Source: Clostridium sp. CS001 (GTDB lineage: Bacteria; Bacillota; Clostridia; Clostridiales; Clostridiaceae). From it: 64,000 nt of DNA. Shown here one piece after another: positions 27,560 to 35,170 of the stretch. Position 1 is the stretch's first letter. Every line of letters starts with the position of its first letter. Location of the stretch: the NCBI RefSeq assembly GCF_020443565.1, contig NZ_JAIZZN010000003.1, positions 169,400-233,399 on the forward strand. The letters are read 5' to 3'. The translations under genes were made by a program, and so were the position numbers. The notes beneath the pieces are model-generated. The model searched no databases. It was not told the origin of the DNA and saw nothing but the letters and a program-made list of their open reading frames with translations.

Positions 27560-28048
27560 ATGACGGGTTTATTGATTTTTATTGGACTGATACTTATAAT
27601 TTTAAATGTAATAGCTATAAAAAAACAAAATAAATCCTTTGATGGAGCGCTAGGAAATGCTATAGGGAATATTAATGATTATGATATTAAACTAGGGGAA
27701 GTTAGGCAAGAGTTTTCTGAAAGTATTGTTGAGCTTCAAAGTGAGTTAATGGCTATTAGAGAAATCATGGAAAGTAGTGCTAATAACCTGCAAAGTACTG
27801 AGAAAATCAATGACGATAATAAAGATAAAATTATTATAGATAATTATCATAATGGTGATGATAGTGAAAGTACTACTGTCAACATTACTGATACTAATAT
27901 TAGCACTAACATTGATAATGCTAACGAGTATAAGGTTAATGAGATAAAAAGATTATTTAGTGAAGGATTTTCCGATCAGGAAATATCAGAAATATTGAAG
28001 CTCGGTAAGGGGGAAGTGCTATTAATAAAGGATTTATATATAAGATAA
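27560..28048 (+). CDS. SwrB/YlxL-like membrane protein (DUF6115 type)
   Basis: Located directly after sigD, as swrB is in Bacillus subtilis, where it promotes basal-body maturation. The 162-residue product has an N-terminal membrane helix (TGLLIFIGLILIILNVIAI), a predicted coiled-coil stretch, an Asn/Asp/Thr-rich spacer, and a short C-terminal helix-turn-helix-like motif (VNEIKRLFSEGFSDQEISEI, then LGKGEVLLI). I place the start at the ATG 27560, eight bases after TTGGAG; a GTG at 27551 overlaps that site. Identification rests on architecture and position; the sequence between the ends is not conserved. The 3' end overlaps the next small gene. Confidence 0.65.
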   Translation: MTGLLIFIGLILIILNVIAIKKQNKSFDGALGNAIGNINDYDIKLGEVRQEFSESIVELQSELMAIREIMESSANNLQSTEKINDDNKDKIIIDNYHNGDDSESTTVNITDTNISTNIDNANEYKVNEIKRLFSEGFSDQEISEILKLGKGEVLLIKDLYIR

Positions 28049-28248
28049 AGAGTTTAATAGGATTTCTAAGTGATAGGAAGCTTTTAATAGGAATAGGAAT
28101 AGGAATGGTTATAGCGTCTATTTTATTAAGTGGTGCGAAAATAAATTATGAAATGAGTAAAGGTAAGGTTGAAATAAAAGCTAGGGGATATGGTATGCGT
28201 TACCCTGATGAGATGACAATTATTACGAAGGATGGTGTCAAAAAATGA
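28021..28248 (+). CDS. Small membrane protein, probably starting at ATT
   Basis: A frame open from 28009 to a TGA at 28246-28248 overlaps the preceding gene and joins the next in ATGA. From an ATT at 28021 it encodes 75 residues: a basic N-terminus, a membrane helix (KLLIGIGIGMVIASILLSGA) and a soluble tail containing KARGYGMRYPDEM. The only ATG upstream of the tail is at 28105, inside the helix, and has no ribosome site. ATT at 28021 lies about seven bases after AAGGGGGA. The tail resembles short clostridial proteins annotated as MltG-like, but I would not assign an activity. A -1 or +1 fusion to the previous gene or a sequencing error is the alternative. Confidence 0.6.
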   Translation: MNKGFIYKIKSLIGFLSDRKLLIGIGIGMVIASILLSGAKINYEMSKGKVEIKARGYGMRYPDEMTIITKDGVKK

Positions 28249-29027
28249 TTAGAGGTCTCTATACAGCAGTTACAGGGCTTATAACTGGGGAAGCTAAACA
28301 AAGCGTTGTAACTAATAATATAGCAAATGCAAATACTATTGGTTTTAAAAGCGAAAATCTTTCTATTAAAAAGTTTGATGATGTATTAATACAAAACTAT
28401 GACAAGGTTGTAAATGGGAAGAATACTAGGAATGTTATTGGTTCTTTAAGCATGGGTAGTGAAATAGATGACCTAAATACATATTTTACTCAAGGATTGC
28501 TTCAACAAACTAATAAATCTACAGACTTTGGAATTGAAGGCAGTGGATTTTTTGCAGTACAAAGGAATAATGGTATTGAGAACAAGACCTATTATACTAG
28601 AAGTGGTGATTTTCACATTGATAGACTAGGGTATTTGGTAACAGATAGTGGGGATAGGGTTTTATGTAAGAATAAAGCAACTAACGATACTGAGCCTTTA
28701 TTTGTTGGTGATGGCAAGCTTCAGGTTGATAAGTATGGAGATATAAGCGTTAATGATGAAAACTTATATAAATTTAATACTGTAGATTTTCAAGATTATA
28801 AAACCCTCAATAAAGTTGGAGATAATTTATATGATGCATTAAGTCCAATTGAAAATACAAATATTACAGTGAGACAAAACACCTTAGAGAAATCTAATGT
28901 TAACGTTACAAATGAAATAGTAAATATGATGACAGTTATGAGGAATTTTGAAAGTAATCAAAAGGTTATGCAATCTATTGATGAAACATTAGGAAAAGCT
29001 GTTAATGAAGTAGGCAGAGTAGGATAA
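28245..29027 (+). CDS. flgF: Flagellar hook-basal body protein, FlgF/FlhO type
   Basis: Rod protein of the FlgG family. The 260-residue product starts with the rod signature (MIRGLYTAVTGLITGEAKQS, NNIANANTIGFKSENL), has the central YTRSGDFHIDRLGYLVTDSGD segment and ends with VNVTNEIVNMMTVMRNFESN. There are two such genes in tandem (with 29079-29876), as in Bacillus flhO-flhP; the symbol flgF is chosen for the first, more divergent one. It overlaps the small membrane-protein gene by four bases. Confidence 0.88.
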   Translation: MIRGLYTAVTGLITGEAKQSVVTNNIANANTIGFKSENLSIKKFDDVLIQNYDKVVNGKNTRNVIGSLSMGSEIDDLNTYFTQGLLQQTNKSTDFGIEGSGFFAVQRNNGIENKTYYTRSGDFHIDRLGYLVTDSGDRVLCKNKATNDTEPLFVGDGKLQVDKYGDISVNDENLYKFNTVDFQDYKTLNKVGDNLYDALSPIENTNITVRQNTLEKSNVNVTNEIVNMMTVMRNFESNQKVMQSIDETLGKAVNEVGRVG

Positions 29028-29078
29028 AACATGAAATGAACAATATTTAATAAGATATAAATGAGGAGGCGATAGTGT

Positions 29079-29876
29079 ATGTTAAGACTTTTATGGAATA
29101 GTCGAAGTTCTATGATGGCACAACAGGAAAAATTAGATGCAATATCTAATAATATTTCCAATGTAAATACTAATGGATATAAAAAGGTTGATGCAAGTTT
29201 TAAAGATCTTGTTTATGAGTCACTTGATAGAAAAGGATATCCGGTATCTGCTGATAAACAGGGGAAGACGGTACTGCAAAATGGTACAGGTATTAGATTA
29301 TCCGAGTGGACAAGGGACACTACGCAGGGTAGCGTTACACCAACGGGGCTTTCGACGGATTTAGCATTAGATGGTACAGGCTATTTTGAAGTGCTCCAGA
29401 AGGACAACAGTAAGGCATATACCAGAGCGGGGAATTTTCTGACTGATGCTAGTGGTACTATAGTTGATCAAAGTGGAAATAGACTTAGTATTGTTGATGG
29501 TGAAGGTAAGGATATTAATAAAGCAGACGGGCCTTATAAATTTAATTCTAATAATTTCAACATAGATTCAAAAGGCGAGGTAACTATTAAAGAGAATAAT
29601 AGTGATATACCTGTTGGAAAAGTAAAAATATCAAGGGCTATAGGAAATAACTCAATGATTTCTGTAGGGGACAATTTATTTATGCCAAAGCCTGGTGTAG
29701 GGATGTTAGAAAGTAATGATTATTCTATAATGCAAGGATATTTGGAGTTGTCTAATGTTGACCTTGCAACAGAAATGACAGATATGCTTATGACACAAAG
29801 GGCGTTTCAGCTTAGTTCTTCTACTTTGAAAACTGCCGATGAAATGTGGCAAATGGCTAATAATTTACGAAGATAA
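29079..29876 (+). CDS. flgG: Flagellar distal rod protein FlgG
   Basis: Distal rod protein. The 265-residue product has the rod signature (QEKLDAISNNISNVNTNGYK), the beta core with YTRAGNFLTDASGTIVDQSG, and the C-terminal VDLATEMTDMLMTQRAFQLSS helix, all close to the FlgG consensus. A GAGGAGGCGATAGTGT ribosome site precedes the ATG. It is the last gene of the flagellar operon and is followed by a strong terminator. FlhP is the equivalent Bacillus name. Confidence 0.93.
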   Translation: MLRLLWNSRSSMMAQQEKLDAISNNISNVNTNGYKKVDASFKDLVYESLDRKGYPVSADKQGKTVLQNGTGIRLSEWTRDTTQGSVTPTGLSTDLALDGTGYFEVLQKDNSKAYTRAGNFLTDASGTIVDQSGNRLSIVDGEGKDINKADGPYKFNSNNFNIDSKGEVTIKENNSDIPVGKVKISRAIGNNSMISVGDNLFMPKPGVGMLESNDYSIMQGYLELSNVDLATEMTDMLMTQRAFQLSSSTLKTADEMWQMANNLRR

Positions 29877-29894
29877 TAAATCAATAATCAAATA

Positions 29895-29945
29895 AAAACA
29901 AAGCATTATAGATTTTGATAAGCCTATAATGCTTTGTTTTTTATT
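29895..29945. terminator. Bidirectional terminator between flgG and the pyrophosphatase gene
   Basis: AAAACAAAGCATTATAG (29895-29911) pairs perfectly with CTATAATGCTTTGTTTT (29924-29940) around a 12-base loop, followed by TTTT...T on the right. The left arm starts with a run of A, so the same hairpin terminates the convergent minus-strand gene ending at 29967. Confidence 0.92.
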
Positions 29946-29966
29946 TAAAATAGGAAATTACGTATT

Positions 29967-31610
29967 TTAGTTTATCTTATCTATAACTGCTGTAATAGGC
30001 GGTATAACTTGTTTTTTTCTTGAAACTAAACCAGGAATATATACTCCATTATTAGTTAAGGAAACATTAAAGGCTTTTGAAACAACATCTGTATGCTCTC
30101 CAACAGCCATTAACACAGAGCCACCATTTAATATGTCTGTTAGCATTAGTAGAATTAAGTCAAAACCACTATCCTTAGCCTTTTTAGTCATTAAATTTAT
30201 CATGTCATCTTTTAATGGGTCAAAACTTTCAATATACATTGTACCCACTTGCGATACCCCTACTTTAAAATTATTTAGTGAAAAAACTTTAAAGTCTTGG
30301 AAGAAGATTTCTTTAGCGGTTTTACCTTCTAAAGATGTTCCAGCTTTAAACATTTCTTTAGCAAACTCTTCTATATTTAAATCAGCGATTTGAGCTAATC
30401 TTTTTAATATAAGTTCATCTACTAAAGTAGCAGTAGGAGATTTTAAAAGCAATGTGTCAGAAATAATTGCTGCACATAAAAGACCGGCAACATTTTTTGA
30501 AGGTCTGATTCCATTTTCAAAAAATATGGAGGCTACAATTGTTGACGTACTACCCACAGGCTCATTTCTAAAGTATATAGGTAAGCCAGTTTGCACATCT
30601 GCAATTCTATGATGATCTATAATTTCTAATATTTCAGCATCTTCAAGACCAAGAACTGATTGAGTTTTTTCATTATGATCCAAAAGTATAACCTTTTTTC
30701 TATTTTGAGATATTAAATGGTATCTAGATATACTTCCAATAACTTTATTATTTTCATCAAGAACAGGGTAACTCCTGTATCTAGTTTCAAGCATAATATA
30801 TTTTATGTCATCAATAAAGTCCTCTGTATTAAAACTTAAAACATTTTTTCTAGACATAACATAGCTTATTGGTATGCTTTGAGTTATTAATCTAGAAGCT
30901 GTAAAAGTATCAAAAGGGGTTAATATGATTGTGCAACCACTAGCTTTTGCAAGGGTGATAATATCATCCGTTGGAACATAGTTGCCTGTAATGATTATAA
31001 GGCAAGCTTTAGAATTAATTATTAAACGCTGGGAATCTTCCCTATCTCCGCATATAGCTATATCACCTGGCTCAATTATCTCTTTCATGCTATCTGGATG
31101 CATAGAAGCTACAATAATTTTCCCAGTTATTTTAAAAGTACCTTCTGGTCTGTACACGCATTTAGCTGACAGAGTGTCTAGTATATTTTCAAGGGTTGTC
31201 TTGCTTTTAGCTAAAATAGAATTGTCCCAAATATCTAAATAGCTAGAAGCAAGATTTGATACTGAAGCAACTCCCGCTAACCTATCATTTTCATCTATAA
31301 CAGGTAGTGTCTTAATATCATTTTTTTTCATAATAGCCCAAGCCATTTTTAGAGATATATCTGGTGAAATAGGAGCCACCATGTCAATGTCCAAATCAGA
31401 AACCTGTGTTTTAACAGTGGTTATAAGCTCAGGCATATCTGCTTTAAAGTAACCTAGAACAAATTGTGTTTCACGATTGATCTCTCCAAGCCTAATTGGA
31501 ACTGCTGCAATTTTACCAGTTTTATTTTTAAACTCTGCATAGGCAATAGCAGAGCAAATAGAATCAGTGTCTGGATTTCTATGCCCAGTAATATAAATAA
31601 TATTTTTCAC
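29967..31610 (-). CDS. ppaC: Manganese-dependent inorganic pyrophosphatase with CBS and DRTGG domains
   Basis: Family II pyrophosphatase hydrolysing PPi to phosphate, with an adenine-nucleotide-sensing insert. The 547-residue product starts with the DHH-family motif GHRNPDTDSICSAIAYAEF, then a CBS domain (about residues 70-125), a DRTGG domain (about 130-245), a second CBS domain (about 250-310), the second catalytic block with LLDHNE and IIDHHR, and a DHHA2 C-terminal domain. Plain family II enzymes are about 310 residues, so the ~240-residue insert marks the regulated CBS-PPase type activated or inhibited by diadenosine polyphosphates, AMP or ADP. The start is GTG behind AAGGAGGG. It ends at the shared terminator. 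Confidence 0.94.
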   Translation of the reverse strand: MKNIIYITGHRNPDTDSICSAIAYAEFKNKTGKIAAVPIRLGEINRETQFVLGYFKADMPELITTVKTQVSDLDIDMVAPISPDISLKMAWAIMKKNDIKTLPVIDENDRLAGVASVSNLASSYLDIWDNSILAKSKTTLENILDTLSAKCVYRPEGTFKITGKIIVASMHPDSMKEIIEPGDIAICGDREDSQRLIINSKACLIIITGNYVPTDDIITLAKASGCTIILTPFDTFTASRLITQSIPISYVMSRKNVLSFNTEDFIDDIKYIMLETRYRSYPVLDENNKVIGSISRYHLISQNRKKVILLDHNEKTQSVLGLEDAEILEIIDHHRIADVQTGLPIYFRNEPVGSTSTIVASIFFENGIRPSKNVAGLLCAAIISDTLLLKSPTATLVDELILKRLAQIADLNIEEFAKEMFKAGTSLEGKTAKEIFFQDFKVFSLNNFKVGVSQVGTMYIESFDPLKDDMINLMTKKAKDSGFDLILLMLTDILNGGSVLMAVGEHTDVVSKAFNVSLTNNGVYIPGLVSRKKQVIPPITAVIDKIN

Positions 31611-31910
31611 CTATGAACCCTCCTTATTTCCGCACGAGGCATATAACAATTATAAACTATTATATGCCTTATTATTAAACTTACGATTTTTATAACCTTT
31701 ATGACTTTGAAAAAATCACATGATTAGTATTAGTTTATATTTAAACACCCATATTGTAAAGAAAAAACCAATGCTTTGCACATAAAAATCAATAAAAGGT
31801 CAACTATATCACTAATATATTGTGAATTAACTAAAATAATACACAATATTTTTTTCATATGTAAGTAGACAAGCACATATAGTAGTAGAGAAGAATAAGG
31901 GGGGATACAC
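31611..31910. promoter_or_regulatory. Divergent intergenic region with a 10-bp palindrome
   Basis: Between the minus-strand pyrophosphatase and the plus-strand ATPase. AGGCATATAA (31637-31646) and TTATATGCCT (31660-31669) are perfect inverted repeats with a 13-base spacer. Read on the minus strand, two TATAAT-like boxes fall in or beside the repeat, so it could be an operator overlapping the pyrophosphatase promoter. No -35 box is convincing. For the ATPase, TATAGT near 31878 is the only -10 candidate. The rest is featureless AT-rich sequence. Confidence 0.4.
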
Positions 31911-34457
31911 GTGGTTAATGAAACATTTGCAGGGGGGCTTACAAAAGAGAGTGCGGAGGTTAGATTAAAAAAATACGGGTTTAACAAACTGGAAAATAAG
32001 AAAAAAATATCTGCAATTTCGATTTTCTTTTCACAATTCAACGATTTTATTACTTGGATATTAATTGCAGCAACAGTTATTTCAGGACTTATGGGAGAGA
32101 AGGCAGACGCAGTAACTATATTTATAATAGTTATAATGAATGGAGTATTAGGGTTTATTCAAGAGTATAAAACTGAAAGGTCTCTAGAGGCACTAAGTCA
32201 ATTGGCAGCACCAACTGCAAAGGTGATTAGAAATGGAAGCCTAACTATAATTAATGCCATATATTTGGTACCAGGTGATTTAGTAATTTTGGAAAGTGGG
32301 GATAGGATCCCGGCGGATTGTATTTTAACAGAAGATAATAATGTAATGCTTGATGAATCCTTACTTACTGGAGAATCGGCTGGGGTATCCAAAAGTGCAA
32401 CTTCTAAGGATAATAATGTTTATATGGGCACAATACTTCTTACAGGAAAGGCTAAAGCAAAGGTTGTAGCTACAGGAATGAGCACAGAAATGGGTAAAAT
32501 AGCAAATATGCTTCATAGTATTGAAAATGAAAAATCGCCGCTGAAAGAAAGACTAGACCATCTTGGGAAAATACTAGTTGTGCTTTGTATAATAATTTGC
32601 ATAGTTGTAACCTTTATGGGTATTAGACGAGGACAAAATAAGTACGAAATGTTTTTACTAGGAGTAAGTTTAGCAGTAGCAGCTATACCAGAAGGCTTAA
32701 CGGCTATCGTTACAGTTGCATTAGCACTTGGTGTATCTAGAATGCTCAAAAGGAAAGCGTTGGTTAGAAAGTTACCAGCTGTTGAAACCTTAGGATGTAC
32801 TTCCGTAATTTGTACAGATAAGACAGGAACACTAACTGAAAATAACATGACAGTAAAAGCCTTTTATTTTGATGGGCGGACTTATGATGTTGATAAGGAT
32901 AATATTCCAATAAGTTTAGTAATGAAAAAAGCTTATACATACTGTAATGATTGCAATTATAATTTTAATGCAAAGAATATTGCTAAATGTTTATTTGGTG
33001 ACCCTACAGAAACAGCATTAATTAAAGGATTTTTTGAAAATCCTAAAGAATTGCAAGAGTTTTTAGGCAAATCTAAACGTGTGTATGAAATACCATTTAA
33101 TTCAACAAGGAAAGTTATGTCTGTTATCGTTAAAGAAGGAGATAAAGAAATATGCTATGTAAAAGGTGCGCCAGAACGAGTTATAGAAAATTGTAATTAT
33201 ATATTAGTAAGCGGTAACGTAACTCCAATGACTCCTAATTATAAAAATGCATTATTAAGGGCTGTTGAATCTATGTCTTTTAAGGCATTAAGATGTATTG
33301 CTTGTGCCTATAAGGTATCTGGAATTAGAAGAGATGATAGTTTGGAGAGTAATTTAATCTTTATAGGTATTGCAGGTATAATTGATCCTCCAAGAAAAGA
33401 AGTAAAAGGTGCAGTTATAAAGTGTAAAATTGCAGGGATAAGACCAATAATGATAACAGGTGATCATAAAAATACGGCTTATGCTATTGGAAAGGAATTA
33501 GATATCTGTAAATATCCAAGTGAGGTCATAACAGGAGATGAAGTTGACAAGTTAACTGACAAAGAGCTAGAGAAGAATATTGACAATTTTAAAATTTTTG
33601 CAAGAGTGACTCCAAAACATAAATTAAGAATAGTGAAAGCCTTTAAGCATAAAAATCAAATTGTAGCTATGACTGGGGATGGTGTAAATGATGCACCAGC
33701 AATAAAGGAAGCAGATATAGGTATAGCTATGGGTATATCTGGTACTGATGTAACCAAAGAGGCAGCTTCTATGATTCTCTTAGATGATAACTTTGCAACC
33801 ATAGTTGCAGCAGTTGAAGAAGGTCGTGTAATATATGATAATATAAGAAAGTTCATCAGATATTTATTGTCTTGTAATTTAGGTGAAGTACTTACTATGT
33901 TTTTGGCTTCCTTATTTTATTTAGAAAATCCACTACTGCCAATACAAATTTTATTTGTAAATTTAGTTACAGATGGACTTCCGGCTATAGCTTTAGGGGT
34001 TGATCCGGCGGATAGGGATATTATGTTTGAAAAACCACGAAAAAAGAATGAAAGCGTATTTTCAAGAGGACTTGCAGAAAAAATTATTATTAGAGGTTGC
34101 CTCATTGGTATATGCACAATATTGTCATTTATAGGGGGTAAATATTACGGTATGAGTATTGAGGCATGTAGAACCTTGGCCCTTGGAACCTTAGTATTAT
34201 CTCAACTTATACATGTATTTGAATGTAGATCAGAAAAGTACTCATTATTTGAAATTAACCCATTTACAAATTTATATTTGATTGGGGCTGTAGGTATATC
34301 TATAATTATGCTAGTTAGTATAGTTTATACTCCGTTGTTGCAGGGCGTTTTTCACACGATTCCCCTTAATTTTGGTCAATGGTTAATTATTTTGTTTTTC
34401 TCTGGAATAATTTCCTTTATAAATAGTTTATACTTATTTATAAAGCACAGGCATTAA
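31911..34457 (+). CDS. Calcium-transporting P-type ATPase
   Basis: Type II P-type ATPase exporting cations, most likely Ca2+. The 848-residue product has the N-terminal cation-ATPase domain, the actuator motif DESLLTGES, the PEGL motif in membrane segment four (AIPEGLTAIVTVALALGVSR), phosphorylation motif DKTGTLTE with Asp303, KGAPERV in the nucleotide-binding domain, and the hinge TGDGVNDAPA. Ten membrane segments are expected. PEGL and the segment NLVTDGLPAIALGVDP suit SERCA/PMCA-like calcium pumps. The start is GTG behind AAGGGGGG. It is transcribed alone and ends at a strong hairpin. Confidence 0.92.
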   Translation: MVNETFAGGLTKESAEVRLKKYGFNKLENKKKISAISIFFSQFNDFITWILIAATVISGLMGEKADAVTIFIIVIMNGVLGFIQEYKTERSLEALSQLAAPTAKVIRNGSLTIINAIYLVPGDLVILESGDRIPADCILTEDNNVMLDESLLTGESAGVSKSATSKDNNVYMGTILLTGKAKAKVVATGMSTEMGKIANMLHSIENEKSPLKERLDHLGKILVVLCIIICIVVTFMGIRRGQNKYEMFLLGVSLAVAAIPEGLTAIVTVALALGVSRMLKRKALVRKLPAVETLGCTSVICTDKTGTLTENNMTVKAFYFDGRTYDVDKDNIPISLVMKKAYTYCNDCNYNFNAKNIAKCLFGDPTETALIKGFFENPKELQEFLGKSKRVYEIPFNSTRKVMSVIVKEGDKEICYVKGAPERVIENCNYILVSGNVTPMTPNYKNALLRAVESMSFKALRCIACAYKVSGIRRDDSLESNLIFIGIAGIIDPPRKEVKGAVIKCKIAGIRPIMITGDHKNTAYAIGKELDICKYPSEVITGDEVDKLTDKELEKNIDNFKIFARVTPKHKLRIVKAFKHKNQIVAMTGDGVNDAPAIKEADIGIAMGISGTDVTKEAASMILLDDNFATIVAAVEEGRVIYDNIRKFIRYLLSCNLGEVLTMFLASLFYLENPLLPIQILFVNLVTDGLPAIALGVDPADRDIMFEKPRKKNESVFSRGLAEKIIIRGCLIGICTILSFIGGKYYGMSIEACRTLALGTLVLSQLIHVFECRSEKYSLFEINPFTNLYLIGAVGISIIMLVSIVYTPLLQGVFHTIPLNFGQWLIILFFSGIISFINSLYLFIKHRH

Positions 34458-34468
34458 TTAATAATGCG

Positions 34469-34511
34469 AATAATAAAAGCTATATGATAAAATCATATAG
34501 CTTTTATTATT
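34469..34511. terminator. 20-bp perfect hairpin, bidirectional terminator
   Basis: A left arm at 34469-34488 (AATAATAAAAGCTATATGAT) pairs perfectly with the right arm at 34492-34511, leaving a 3-base AAA loop. The arm contains A-runs and T-runs, so it can terminate both the ATPase gene and the convergent minus-strand gene, whose stop codon (34510-34512) lies in the right arm. Confidence 0.92.
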
Positions 34512-34923
34512 ATTTAAAACGTTTATCAGATCTTATTCTCTGAACTTTTGGTGCATTTCCTTGCATTGGAACCAAATCTTTTTTTGTAGTCATGTTTCTA
34601 ATATTCACAATTTGAATCTGCTCTCTGTTTTCTTTTCCTTTTTTACCCTTCATTCCTTGAATTACAACAGAATGTCCTTGTAGCACGGAAATGAAATTGA
34701 TTTTTTTAAACCAACGTCTTTTTTTAAATATGCACCTAGCAATGGATTTACTGCCGTCGGCCTTTACTAAGATAGTTACAGTTAATTTATAAAATATTTT
34801 TAGAAAACTCTTTTCTTCTACTTTCACAGATAGAACTCTACCTTGTGTTTGGGTAAGTCTATCACCATATCTTTTTAAATAAGCCTGTGTATAGCTATTA
34901 GTCAATTTGTCTTTAAATCCCAT
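34510..34923 (-). CDS. Basic conserved hypothetical protein
   Basis: A 137-residue strongly basic protein that I do not recognise beyond a resemblance to unnamed clostridial proteins. It opens with FKDKLTNSYTQAYLKRYGDR, has a beta-rich middle (GRVLSVKVEEKSFLKIFYKL, ILVKADGSKSIARCIF) and a Lys/Gly-rich tail. There is no signal peptide or membrane helix. The basic beta-rich form could be an OB-like nucleic-acid-binding fold, but that is conjecture. Downstream of the start on the reverse strand AAGGAGT is the ribosome site. Confidence 0.75.
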   Translation of the reverse strand: MGFKDKLTNSYTQAYLKRYGDRLTQTQGRVLSVKVEEKSFLKIFYKLTVTILVKADGSKSIARCIFKKRRWFKKINFISVLQGHSVVIQGMKGKKGKENREQIQIVNIRNMTTKKDLVPMQGNAPKVQRIRSDKRFK

Positions 34924-35120
34924 GTGTATTACTCCTTCACAATAAAAATTATAAAAAATATAAAAAGTCAGTAAATTAATTATATCTTATGTTGTAATTT
35001 AACTCAAGTATTAAAAATAGCGTATTGTAATATATATAATAAAGTAATTAATAGAAAATATGTATAGTATTCTTAGTTTTTAAATATTATTATTTCTAAG
35101 TGATAAGATTTGTTCCTAAA

Positions 35121-35147
35121 TTGATAATTTGAGAATATTAATATAAT
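35121..35147 (+). promoter_or_regulatory. Possible promoter of the Lon-like gene
   Basis: TTGATA at 35121-35126 and TATAAT at 35142-35147, 15 bases apart, with a GGAGGAGGA ribosome site about 15 bases further. The short spacer makes this only a moderate candidate. Confidence 0.4.
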
Positions 35148-35170
35148 AAAGGATTGAAAGGAGGAGGAAT

